A stretch of DNA of 23,817 bases from Thermodesulfovibrionales bacterium (GTDB taxonomy: Bacteria > Nitrospirota > Thermodesulfovibrionia > Thermodesulfovibrionales > UBA1546). A program made the translations under genes and the position numbers. Each line of letters begins with the position of its first letter. The first letter of the stretch is position 1. Below, in pieces: positions 5,712-13,409 of the stretch. Location: contig JASEHP010000007.1 of NCBI GenBank assembly GCA_030018605.1, positions 1-23,817 on the forward strand. Reading direction: 5' to 3'. A model generated the notes under the pieces. The model was given only the letters and a program-made list of their open reading frames with translations. It was not told the DNA's origin and searched no databases.

Positions 5712-6896
5712 ATGAATATGAGATTTATTGTTTTATATATACTGATGCCGTTAATCATGCTATTCCCAGCCGTCACTTATGGTCAAACAAGGACACTTAA
5801 TATTCTCTATACAGGCGGCGTGAATGGCGAGCTTGAACCATGCGGCTGCTCTCCAAAGACTGATTTTGGAGGCGTTGCAAGGCGATCTGGGTATATTGCC
5901 GAACATCAAAAAATGCTTTCTCCTTATATTCTTATTGATGCCGGGAATTTTCTCGATAAGGATACCCCTCAGGGAAGGCTCAAGGCTAAGGCAATGTTGA
6001 AAGCCTTCGGTATCATGAAATATGATGTAGTAGCAATTTTAAAAAACGAAAAGGAATTTCCTTATAACTTTCTCTCAGCTCTTTTGAAGAAATATAAAAT
6101 CTCTGTTATCTCTGATATGCCTCGATATAGACAAGCTATTTCAACAAAACGTGATGCTTTTGATGTTAATGTCAGCGTAAACCCGATGAATTATCACAAG
6201 GGCAAGTTGAATATTCTTCTCACAGATAATCCTATTTCTGAGATTAAATCCTTGAAGGGATGGGATATCATAATACTCTCATCAGGAGAAATCCTTGAAG
6301 AGCCTCTCAAGGCAAATGGAACTATTATTGTAAGCGGTTATCCAAAAGGAGAGAGATTGGGCATCCTGACATTACAGATTGACGGCAGTGGAGAAGTCTT
6401 AGAATTTAAACACAGATGGCAGTCGCTTGGCAAAGATATAAAAGAAGATATCAATGTCCGTAAAGCTTTAAAGGAGTATGATGTTAGAGTTGCAGGGCTT
6501 TTAAAGGATAACAGCAAGCCGTTAGCGGAGATTTCTTACCTCGGTGCTTCTAAATGCGGAGAGTGTCATCAACCCTTTGTTGAGAGCTGGAAGAAGACAC
6601 GACATGCCGCTGCCTTTTCTTCGCTTGAGCGAACGGGCAAATCAGCAGACCCTGAGTGTATAAAGTGTCACACTGCAGGTTTTGGTGAGAAAGGAGGTTT
6701 TTACAGCACTAAAACAACGCCAATGCTGACAAATATTCAGTGTGAGGCGTGTCATGGGCCCGGGAGAGATCACCTTTTGGATTTTTCGAAGCCGATGCAG
6801 CCTGTGGCGGAGTATGTCTGTCTAAAATGCCATACAAAGAGCACAAGTCCTGATTTTAATTATCCGGTTTATCTGGAGAAGATCAAACACAAATGA
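5712..6896 (+). CDS. Exported tetraheme cytochrome c with N-terminal 5'-nucleotidase-like domain
   Basis: A 394-residue protein with a signal peptide at 1-24 (cleavage after TYG). Residues about 28-240 look like a metallophosphatase/5'-nucleotidase-like domain (NILYTGGVNGELEPCGC, then FGGVARR and ILIDAGNF), but the usual metal-binding His/Asp motifs are not obvious, so this half may be structural. The C-terminal third is a cytochrome c554-like module with four CxxCH motifs: CGECH 282, CIKCH 316, CEACH 344, CLKCH 370. Extra His such as TRHAA could be distal ligands. It is probably a periplasmic electron carrier, with hemes attached by the ResB/CcsA proteins encoded downstream. Two close starts (5712, 5718) are possible. 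Partner and redox role unknown. Confidence 0.88.
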   Translation: MNMRFIVLYILMPLIMLFPAVTYGQTRTLNILYTGGVNGELEPCGCSPKTDFGGVARRSGYIAEHQKMLSPYILIDAGNFLDKDTPQGRLKAKAMLKAFGIMKYDVVAILKNEKEFPYNFLSALLKKYKISVISDMPRYRQAISTKRDAFDVNVSVNPMNYHKGKLNILLTDNPISEIKSLKGWDIIILSSGEILEEPLKANGTIIVSGYPKGERLGILTLQIDGSGEVLEFKHRWQSLGKDIKEDINVRKALKEYDVRVAGLLKDNSKPLAEISYLGASKCGECHQPFVESWKKTRHAAAFSSLERTGKSADPECIKCHTAGFGEKGGFYSTKTTPMLTNIQCEACHGPGRDHLLDFSKPMQPVAEYVCLKCHTKSTSPDFNYPVYLEKIKHK

Positions 6897-6899
6897 AGA

Positions 6900-7057
6900 A
6901 CCCTGCGGCAAGACCGCAGGGTATCTATAATCCCCCCTCCCTTGATGGGAGGGGACGAATGGGAGGGTGAAACAACATATGCAACCACACCCCCCCACCC
7001 TAACCCTTCCCCGTCGAGGGGGTGAGGATATCCGTAACCCTGTAGCAAGCTACAGGG
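6900..7057. repeat. Composite palindromic intergenic repeat with three perfect hairpins
   Basis: Three perfect stems: ACCCTGCGG/CCGCAGGGT (6900-6922), CCCCTCCC/GGGAGGGG (6934-6954) and CCCTGTAG/CTACAGGG (7038-7057). The middle part (about 6933-7027) also folds on itself over its length, since the G/C-rich right part is a rough reverse complement of the left. The first and third hairpins are versions of one motif (CCCTG-stem-CAGGG). The C-rich unit resembles dispersed repeats found in many bacterial genomes. The first hairpin starts 4 bases after the cytochrome stop and may also end transcription. Confidence 0.75.
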
Positions 7058-7090
7058 AATTACAAATTTAAATGTAACCAAAGGAGGAGC

Positions 7091-7717
7091 ATGATGTTTA
7101 AAAAAATATTTTTAGTGTTAACGTTATTAGCTGCAGCGCTTTCACCTTTAAGTGTAAATGCCGAGGTTTTTATAAAAGGTGTCCATACCAAGCTGCCGCT
7201 GCATCAATTTAAATTTGACGGCAAAACAGTAGAGGTGGTGGAGTTTCTCAGCTTCTACTGTGACGGTTGTTATGACTTTGAAAGGGCAATCCCTGTTATC
7301 AAAGGAAACTTTCCAAAAAAGATAAAATGGAAGACTATCCCTATTTATTGGGGCAAGGGTTCTCCAAAACCGGGAGAGGCGTATCTGCTTGCAGAGGATG
7401 CCGGCAGAGGAGAAAAGATGAAGGAAGCCCTTTTCCGCGCCAACTTTGTTGAAAAAAAGAACATAGGCGATGTAAGGGTGCTTCAAGAGATAGGACAAAA
7501 AATAGGGCTTGGCGCTGATTTTAGCAAAAGACTGAGAGCAGGGGATAAGACAAAAGACGTCCAGAAGGCATTGGATATGGCTGGTATGTACGGCGTTGAG
7601 GAAACCCCCACTTTAATTATCGCCGGTAATATTATGACAAATCTCCATCCCTTTGGTCATAACACTGATGCCTTCAGGGAGAATGTTATAGCGATTCTGA
7701 GGAGTATAGTTAAATGA
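7091..7717 (+). CDS. DsbA-like periplasmic thiol-disulfide protein
   Basis: A 208-residue protein preceded by AAAGGAGGAG, with a signal peptide at 1-24 (cleavage after VNA). The thioredoxin fold carries its active site at C57-D-G-C60 (SFYCDGCYDFE) and the cis-Pro loop at GVEETPTLIIAGN. The long helical insert between them is DsbA-like. The CDGC active site differs from the CPHC of E. coli DsbA, so its redox potential may differ. It overlaps the next gene by 4 bases (ATGA). Position between a multiheme cytochrome and the ResB/CcsA genes suggests it handles the Cys pairs of apocytochromes c, as an oxidant or a partner of the TlpA-like protein. Confidence 0.85.
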   Translation: MMFKKIFLVLTLLAAALSPLSVNAEVFIKGVHTKLPLHQFKFDGKTVEVVEFLSFYCDGCYDFERAIPVIKGNFPKKIKWKTIPIYWGKGSPKPGEAYLLAEDAGRGEKMKEALFRANFVEKKNIGDVRVLQEIGQKIGLGADFSKRLRAGDKTKDVQKALDMAGMYGVEETPTLIIAGNIMTNLHPFGHNTDAFRENVIAILRSIVK

Positions 7718-8253
7718 AAAAGATAATAATAATCTCGATGCTTATTATTGCTGGATTAGCGCTTTTCTTTTTTATGCCAAAAGAACTAGAGAGAGCACAC
7801 AGGGCTATGGCTGCAGTTGGCATTAAAGCGCCTGACCTTGAGTTGCCGGAATTAGACGCCACCGGCAAGGGTTCGTCTATGATATGGCGTTTATCAGAGT
7901 TGAAAGGTAAGGTTGTATTTATAAACTTCTGGGCATCGTGGTGTGATGAATGCAAAAAGGAAAAGCCTGCTATGCAGAGACTTTATGAGAAGATGCAGGG
8001 CAGGCCTTTTCAGATGCTCACAATCATTTACAGGGATGATGTAAAAAAGGCTGTAGATTACATGAAGATAAATGGCTATACCATGCCTGTGCTTCTTGAT
8101 TACGACATGAAGATTGCGAAAAACTATTGGGTCAGAGGGGTGCCTGAAACCTTTATCATTGACAGAGAAGGCATCGTAAGAGAAAAGATAATCGGGCGAA
8201 GGCCGTGGGACAGTCCTGAAGCTATAGATCTCATTGAGAAGTTGCTTCAGTGA
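7714..8253 (+). CDS. TlpA/ResA-like membrane-anchored thioredoxin
   Basis: A 179-residue protein with an uncleaved-looking N-terminal anchor (about 3-21, MKKIIIISMLIIAGLALFFF) and a TlpA/AhpC-type thioredoxin domain. Active site: FWASWCDECKKE with C77 and C80. Cis-Pro loop: RGVPETFIIDREG. This is the ResA/CcsX class that reduces the CxxCH cysteines of apocytochromes before heme attachment in System II. The electron donor (CcdA/DsbD) is not in the window. It overlaps the DsbA-like gene by 4 bases and lies 144 bases before resB, a gap in which no gene was seen. Confidence 0.88.
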   Translation: MKKIIIISMLIIAGLALFFFMPKELERAHRAMAAVGIKAPDLELPELDATGKGSSMIWRLSELKGKVVFINFWASWCDECKKEKPAMQRLYEKMQGRPFQMLTIIYRDDVKKAVDYMKINGYTMPVLLDYDMKIAKNYWVRGVPETFIIDREGIVREKIIGRRPWDSPEAIDLIEKLLQ

Positions 8254-8397
8254 CTTCTTGCGTTGGTGCAAAGTGGTTACGGTAATATTTTTTATGAGTC
8301 AATTCGCTGTCGGCAAGTTCTTGCGTGTTTAAGATAAAAAATGTTATTTTATAAAAATCAAAATTTCAGCCAATGGCTCGTAGAGGAGAACACCTAA

Positions 8398-9984
8398 GTG
8401 GAAGAAAACAAGAATCAGACGCTTACAGACAAAATATGGGATATCTTTTCGTCAGTAAAATCCGCTGTTGTGCTTTTCGCCCTTATCGCCCTCACCTCAA
8501 TAATAGGAACAATCATAGAACAGAATGCGGCAACTGAAAAGAACATTAAACTCATCGGCAAACTCTTTGGAGATTCTCTTGCGCCAACGCTGTATAATGC
8601 ATTTGATTTTTTAGGCTTTATGGATATGTACCACTCGTGGTGGTTTGTTGCGCTCCTGATGCTCTTTGCCTCAAATCTCACAGTGTGCTCCATTGACAGG
8701 CTTCCGAGGATATGGAAACTCGTAAAAGAGCCTGTTAAGCCGTTGACCGATGAACAGTTCAAGAACCTCGGCAAAAAAGAGTTAGTTCTTAAAGGCAAAC
8801 CAGAAAAGATAAAAGAAGCGGCAGGCGCTGCCATAAAGAAAGCAGGATTAAAGCCCCTTGAAACAAAAGCAGCTGATGGCTATCAGCTATATTCAGAAAG
8901 AGGCAATTACACACGGCTCGGCGTTTACATAACACATCTCAGCATTCTTCTGATATTAATTGGCGCAATCATAGGCATATTCTTCGGGTTTAAGGCGTCT
9001 CTAAACCTGCCTGAGGGCGAAACATACTCCGTTGCTTTTGCCCAGACAAAACATCTGACTCCGGCTGAAGAATCCGAGAGGGAAAAAATTATAGAGGTAT
9101 TGCAGACAGTTGAAGGCAGCGCTTTAAAAGCAGCCCAACAATTAGGCATGAAGGAACAGTCGCTAAAAGCAGCGATGAAGCGATACGGCATCTTGCCCCT
9201 TGGGTTCAGCATCAAATGCAATGATTTCAATACCGACTTCTACAGTAACAGTAATATGCCAAAGACCTTTAAAAGCTGGCTTACAATAATTGAGAATGGC
9301 GCCCCTGTTAAAATCGGCGGGAAAGAAATACGGGAAATAGAGGTCAATACACCACTGAAATACAAGGGCGTAACATTTTATCAGTCAAGTTATGGATTTA
9401 TTCCGGGAGGCGGGGAAAACAGCAAGTTCAGGCTCAGGGTAACCCCTAATGAAGGTAAAACAGAAGACATTGAATCCAGGCTTGAGGGTTCATTCAGCAT
9501 CCCAGGCACAAATCTCACAGGGAAGATTGAGAACTTTTCGCCTGCCATTGGCTTTGACCAGTCCACCGGCAGGCCGTTTACTTACGCAGATCAGATGAAT
9601 AATCCTGCTGTCTTAATCAGCTTTCATGAAAACAATCAGGCTAAATACAGGGGATGGATACTCAAGAGATACCCTGAAACATGGAAACTGCCTGAAGGAC
9701 ATACCGTGGAATTCGTTGATTTATGGGGCGCTCAGTATACAGGTTTGCAGGTCAGAAAGGATCCGGGTGTATGGATTGTTTACCTCGGATGTATAGTAAT
9801 GAGCATAGGTCTTTACATTGCCTTCTTTATGAGTCATAAAAAAATATGGCTCAGGCTTATTGAAGAAAAAAACAATACGAGGATAATCGTCGCTATGACC
9901 TCAAATAAAAACAGGGAAGCTTTTGAAAGGAAAATTGATAAAATGATTACCCTTCTGACCAGTTCAGAAAGAGGAGGAAAATAA
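8398..9984 (+). CDS. resB: Cytochrome c biogenesis protein ResB (Ccs1)
   Basis: A 528-residue inner-membrane protein that, with CcsA, moves heme outward and attaches it to apocytochromes c. Start GTG 8398 follows AGAGGAG. The opening SSVKSAVVLFALIALTSIIG with GTIIEQN is the typical ResB TM1 signature; TM2 is about 80-96, TM3 about 176-198 and TM4 about 458-478. The large part between TM3 and TM4 is periplasmic in this family. Residues about 226-265 of that part (nucleotides 9073-9192) resemble a Fis-type helix-turn-helix, which is unexpected there. The stop overlaps the start of ccsA by one base (TAATG), so the two are translationally linked. Confidence 0.93.
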   Translation: MEENKNQTLTDKIWDIFSSVKSAVVLFALIALTSIIGTIIEQNAATEKNIKLIGKLFGDSLAPTLYNAFDFLGFMDMYHSWWFVALLMLFASNLTVCSIDRLPRIWKLVKEPVKPLTDEQFKNLGKKELVLKGKPEKIKEAAGAAIKKAGLKPLETKAADGYQLYSERGNYTRLGVYITHLSILLILIGAIIGIFFGFKASLNLPEGETYSVAFAQTKHLTPAEESEREKIIEVLQTVEGSALKAAQQLGMKEQSLKAAMKRYGILPLGFSIKCNDFNTDFYSNSNMPKTFKSWLTIIENGAPVKIGGKEIREIEVNTPLKYKGVTFYQSSYGFIPGGGENSKFRLRVTPNEGKTEDIESRLEGSFSIPGTNLTGKIENFSPAIGFDQSTGRPFTYADQMNNPAVLISFHENNQAKYRGWILKRYPETWKLPEGHTVEFVDLWGAQYTGLQVRKDPGVWIVYLGCIVMSIGLYIAFFMSHKKIWLRLIEEKNNTRIIVAMTSNKNREAFERKIDKMITLLTSSERGGK

Positions 9985-11504
9985 TGGACAGCTCTACATT
10001 CTTCGGGATATCTACAATGGCTTACATACTGGCGATGATAATCTACATCGCATATCTTGCCTTCAGAAATTCACAGATAGGCACAGCAGCAACAGTGCTT
10101 ACGATAACAGGATTTGCCTCCCAGACAATAGCAATTGCTGTAAGATGGTCTGAATCCTATATGCAGTGGACAACTCTTATGCCTGAGAGCTCATCTGTAA
10201 TGTCTCTTCTGCGAAGCGCTCCCTTAAGGAATCTCTATGAATCTCTGGTATTCTTTGTCTGGTGCCTTATACTTGGGTATTTGATAATAGAGTTCAAATA
10301 CAAAAACCGCTCTTTCGGAGCATTCATAACCCCTGTGGCAGGCATCGCGCTTGCATTTATCGGACTGTCAGGCATGTCAAAAGATATACAGCCATTGGTT
10401 CCCGCGCTCCAGAGCAACTGGCTTCTTGCCCATGTGATAATGAGTTTCATTGCTTACGCGACATTTGCAATCTCATTCAGCACAGGATTGATGTATCTCA
10501 TAGCCGCATCAGAAAGACAGGAAAAAAGACATCTCTTCTGGATTGTATCTTCGGCATTTGCAATACTGCTTGCGCTCATTTCCCAGAGTCCGGATACAAT
10601 TATGCTGTGGATAATCAGCTTTGCCTTTGTGATAGCAGTAGACATAAAACAAAACATGGACATTGCCTCACGCATATCCTCAAAGAAAGAGGGCAATTCC
10701 GGAGGGGCATTAAAGACAGCTCTGACCGTAATCGGCCTTTCGCTTGTCAGCATAGCGGCAATATTAATATTCATACAGCTTGTTAAGCTCCAGATTATAA
10801 AGGCGGACGATGCGGCAAAGCTAAGGCATCTTGACACTGCTGCACGGGCATCTTCATTCACAGGAAATGTAATGGGGATTGTCGGTTTCATATTCTTCAT
10901 CTGCGTTGTATTGATAAAATATCTGATTCTGAAAAAAGAATACTATCTCTTCTGGACTTTAAACTCAGGAATATTCGTATTCGTGCTTCTGGCTATGGGT
11001 CTTGATTTCCTGATATTCAGGGTTATGGGAACAATGCCTGCACAGGACGGAAGCGTGGGACTCAGGGCTACACTCCTCAGCCATTCTCCTGTCATTGCGG
11101 TGCTCAGTTATGCAGCGCTTATAGCCTTTCTGTATGTGATATGGCGTTACGGTTATATCTTTAAAAAGATAGTTGCCGGAATTAATATCTCCACAGACTC
11201 TCTTGATGAGATTACATACAAGAGCATATCTATAGGCTTTCCTGTCTTCACTCTCGGAGGACTGATATTCGGCGCCATCTGGGCTGACCAGGCATGGGGA
11301 ACATACTGGGGCTGGGACCCGAAAGAAACATGGTCGCTGATAACATGGTTTGCCTATGCCTTCTTCCTTCACAGCCGTCTGCTCAGAGGATGGAAAGGCA
11401 AAAAAGTTGCAGTCGTCGCAGTGGTGGGTTTCGTAGTTGTAATCTTTACTTATATCGGAGTTAACCTGCTTCTTTCAGGTCTCCATGCCTACGGAAGCGC
11501 TTGA
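9984..11504 (+). CDS. ccsA: Cytochrome c synthetase CcsA (ResC)
   Basis: A 506-residue multi-pass membrane protein, the heme-handling half of System II. The defining tryptophan-rich motif is at about 434-450 (ADQAWGTYWGWDPKETW), followed by two final membrane helices and a late conserved His (GLHAYG, H501). Other candidate heme-ligand His are in LLAHVIMSF (N-terminal half) and LLSHSPV (before the motif). About ten hydrophobic segments are visible. The family usually has 300-400 residues after its core; this protein carries extra N-terminal membrane helices and a polar segment around 230-280. It overlaps resB by one base and follows AGAGGAGG. Confidence 0.95.
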   Translation: MDSSTFFGISTMAYILAMIIYIAYLAFRNSQIGTAATVLTITGFASQTIAIAVRWSESYMQWTTLMPESSSVMSLLRSAPLRNLYESLVFFVWCLILGYLIIEFKYKNRSFGAFITPVAGIALAFIGLSGMSKDIQPLVPALQSNWLLAHVIMSFIAYATFAISFSTGLMYLIAASERQEKRHLFWIVSSAFAILLALISQSPDTIMLWIISFAFVIAVDIKQNMDIASRISSKKEGNSGGALKTALTVIGLSLVSIAAILIFIQLVKLQIIKADDAAKLRHLDTAARASSFTGNVMGIVGFIFFICVVLIKYLILKKEYYLFWTLNSGIFVFVLLAMGLDFLIFRVMGTMPAQDGSVGLRATLLSHSPVIAVLSYAALIAFLYVIWRYGYIFKKIVAGINISTDSLDEITYKSISIGFPVFTLGGLIFGAIWADQAWGTYWGWDPKETWSLITWFAYAFFLHSRLLRGWKGKKVAVVAVVGFVVVIFTYIGVNLLLSGLHAYGSA

Positions 11505-11530
11505 AGCTCTATTCCCCCTTGCGATATAAT
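11501..11530 (+). promoter_or_regulatory. Sigma-70 promoter for htpX
   Basis: TTGAAG (11501-11506), 18-bp spacer, TATAAT (11525-11530). The -35 box overlaps the stop codon of ccsA. The htpX ATG is 33 bases from the -10 box, with GGAGG between, so a short leader is expected. Confidence 0.6.
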
Positions 11531-11562
11531 AAGGTAAGACTTACGTAAAATGGAGGAGTTAA

Positions 11563-12402
11563 ATGAATAACATAAAGACACTTTTTTTGCTTGTGGCATT
11601 AACGCTGATACTTGTATGGGCAGGCGGCGCATTCGGCGGAAAACAGGGAATGACCATAGCCCTCATCTTTGCATTGGGGATGAATCTATTTGCGTACTGG
11701 TTCAGCGATAAGCTTGTGCTGAGAATGTACGGCGCGCAGGAGGTGACAGAGGCAGAAGCCCCTGAACTTTACGGCATCGTTAGAAGACTTAGCCAGAAGG
11801 CGCAGATGCCGATGCCAAAAGTTTATATGATAGAGGGGGACCAGCCGAATGCCTTTGCAACAGGCAGAAACCCGAAACATGCTGCTGTTGCCGTGACAAC
11901 AGGCATTATGCGTATCCTGAGCCGTGACGAGCTCACTGGCGTAATCGGTCATGAGCTTGCGCACATCAGACACAGAGACATACTGATAAGCACAATCGCA
12001 GCCACAATAGCAGGCGCAATAAGTTATCTTGCCCAGATGGCGCAGTGGGCAGCTATATTCGGAGGCAGAAGCGATGACGAAGAGGGAAGCAGCCCTGTTG
12101 CAGCGTTTGTGATGATGATAGTGGGCCCGATAGCAGCGCTTATTATCCAGATGGCAATCTCACGCTCAAGGGAATATTCTGCGGATGAAGGCGGCGCACG
12201 GCTTGCAGGCAATCCAAGATACCTTTCAAGCGCCCTGAGAAAGCTTCACATGGCATCTCAGCAGATACCAATGCATGCCAGCCCCGCAACATCTCACATG
12301 TTCATAGTCAATCCGCTAAGCGGAGGAGGACTGTTAAAACTCTTCAGCACCCACCCTCCTATGGAGGAAAGGGTAGCACGGCTGGAATCCCTGAGCCTTT
12401 AG
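11563..12402 (+). CDS. htpX: Membrane zinc metalloprotease HtpX
   Basis: A 279-residue M48-family protease of normal length that degrades damaged inner-membrane proteins under stress. TM1 and TM2 are at about 6-24 and 30-48. The zinc motif is H130-E-L-A-H134 (VIGHELAHIRHRD) and the third ligand E204 is in SREYSADEGGARLAG. Two further hydrophobic segments lie between them (about 140-165 and 177-200). The C-terminus carries the usual FSTHPPMEERVARL. Ribosome site GGAGG at 11551. The gene has its own promoter, ending the cytochrome block. In E. coli this gene is under CpxAR control; nothing here shows that. Confidence 0.96.
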   Translation: MNNIKTLFLLVALTLILVWAGGAFGGKQGMTIALIFALGMNLFAYWFSDKLVLRMYGAQEVTEAEAPELYGIVRRLSQKAQMPMPKVYMIEGDQPNAFATGRNPKHAAVAVTTGIMRILSRDELTGVIGHELAHIRHRDILISTIAATIAGAISYLAQMAQWAAIFGGRSDDEEGSSPVAAFVMMIVGPIAALIIQMAISRSREYSADEGGARLAGNPRYLSSALRKLHMASQQIPMHASPATSHMFIVNPLSGGGLLKLFSTHPPMEERVARLESLSL

Positions 12403-12443
12403 CTTGACTCTTAACGCTGTGATTGCTCACAATATTGCTGAAC

Positions 12444-13409
12444 ATGAAGACCCTTGTAACAGGAGCCACCGGTTTCATCGGAAGCCACCTCGTTGAAGAA
12501 CTTTTAAAAAGAGGACACAACGTCACCTGTCTCGTAAGAAAAACCTCTAATCTTCAATGGATAGATGGGCTCAATGTCAGAGTAATATACGGAGACTGCG
12601 CAATAAAAGAATCCCTGCTCAATACAGTCGCTGATTTTGATTATATCTTTCACCTCGCAGGGCTGACAAAAGCGGTAAATGAAAAAGACTTTTTTTCTGT
12701 CAACGCGCTCGGCACAGAAAATCTTGTGAGCGATGTAATAGAAAAAAATCCTGATATCAAAAGATTTGTTTATCTGAGCAGTTTAGCTGCGGCAGGGCCA
12801 AGCCATAACAGTTCACCTCTCAAAGAAACAGACGAACCGAACCCTGTTTCCGCTTACGGCAGGAGCAAACTTGAAGGTGAACGTATCGTTATGAGGCACA
12901 AAAACACTATTCCTGTGACTATCATCAGGCCGCCTGCAGTATACGGCCCAAGGGACAAAGACATTTACATCCTCTTCAAACTCTTGAAAAAAGGCATCTC
13001 TCTCTGCTGGGGGAAGTGCTACTATTCACTGTTATATGTGGACGACCTTGTCAAAGGGACAATGCTTTCCGCAGAAAGCAAAACAGCAGAAGGTGAAATC
13101 TTTTATCTGTCCGACGGCAGGATATATTCAAATGAAGAAATAACAGAGGCTATAGCTTCTACTCTTGGATCAAAGCCGGTAAGATTAAGAATACCGAGAT
13201 CTCTAATGCCAATGCTTGCAAGCATTGGACAAAAACTTGGCAATCAGAGTAATATTATAAACAAAGATAAGATACGAGAATTGCAGCAGTCTTACTGGAC
13301 GTGCGATTCAACAAAATCAAGAAATGAGCTTGGGTTTATTCCTAATGTAGGAATAAAGGAAGGTGTAAAATGGACAGCGGATTGGTACAGGATACATCAG
13401 TGGCTGTAA
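12444..13409 (+). CDS. NAD(P)-dependent epimerase/reductase, CerR-like
   Basis: A 321-residue extended short-chain dehydrogenase. ATG 12444 (MKTLVTGATGFIGSHL) is preferred to the in-frame TTG at 12423 because it begins at the nucleotide-binding strand. Rossmann motif TGATGFIG is at residues 6-13. Catalytic residues are S112/S113 (FVYLSSLAA), Y138 and K142 (SAYGRSKLEGE). IIRPPAVYGPRD is the usual substrate-loop text. The family includes sugar epimerases and HpnA-like enzymes. Its place directly before a serine-palmitoyltransferase-like gene (40-base overlap) and a GNAT gene fits CerR, proposed to reduce the 3-keto group in bacterial ceramide synthesis. Substrate is inference. Confidence 0.85.
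   Translation: MKTLVTGATGFIGSHLVEELLKRGHNVTCLVRKTSNLQWIDGLNVRVIYGDCAIKESLLNTVADFDYIFHLAGLTKAVNEKDFFSVNALGTENLVSDVIEKNPDIKRFVYLSSLAAAGPSHNSSPLKETDEPNPVSAYGRSKLEGERIVMRHKNTIPVTIIRPPAVYGPRDKDIYILFKLLKKGISLCWGKCYYSLLYVDDLVKGTMLSAESKTAEGEIFYLSDGRIYSNEEITEAIASTLGSKPVRLRIPRSLMPMLASIGQKLGNQSNIINKDKIRELQQSYWTCDSTKSRNELGFIPNVGIKEGVKWTADWYRIHQWL

Noticed and set aside
6869..7081. Minus-strand open frame of 70 codons
   Set aside because: It is made of palindromic C/G-rich repeats; the translation is low complexity and there is no ribosome site.
8321..8349. Weak promoter-like pair TTGCGT and TTATTT before resB
   Set aside because: Spacing is 17 bp but both boxes match poorly in an AT-rich stretch; not enough to call.
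10262..10786. Plus-strand frame of 174 codons inside ccsA
   Set aside because: It is a shadow in another frame of a well-recognised membrane protein; its Cys- and His-rich translation is typical of a shifted hydrophobic gene.
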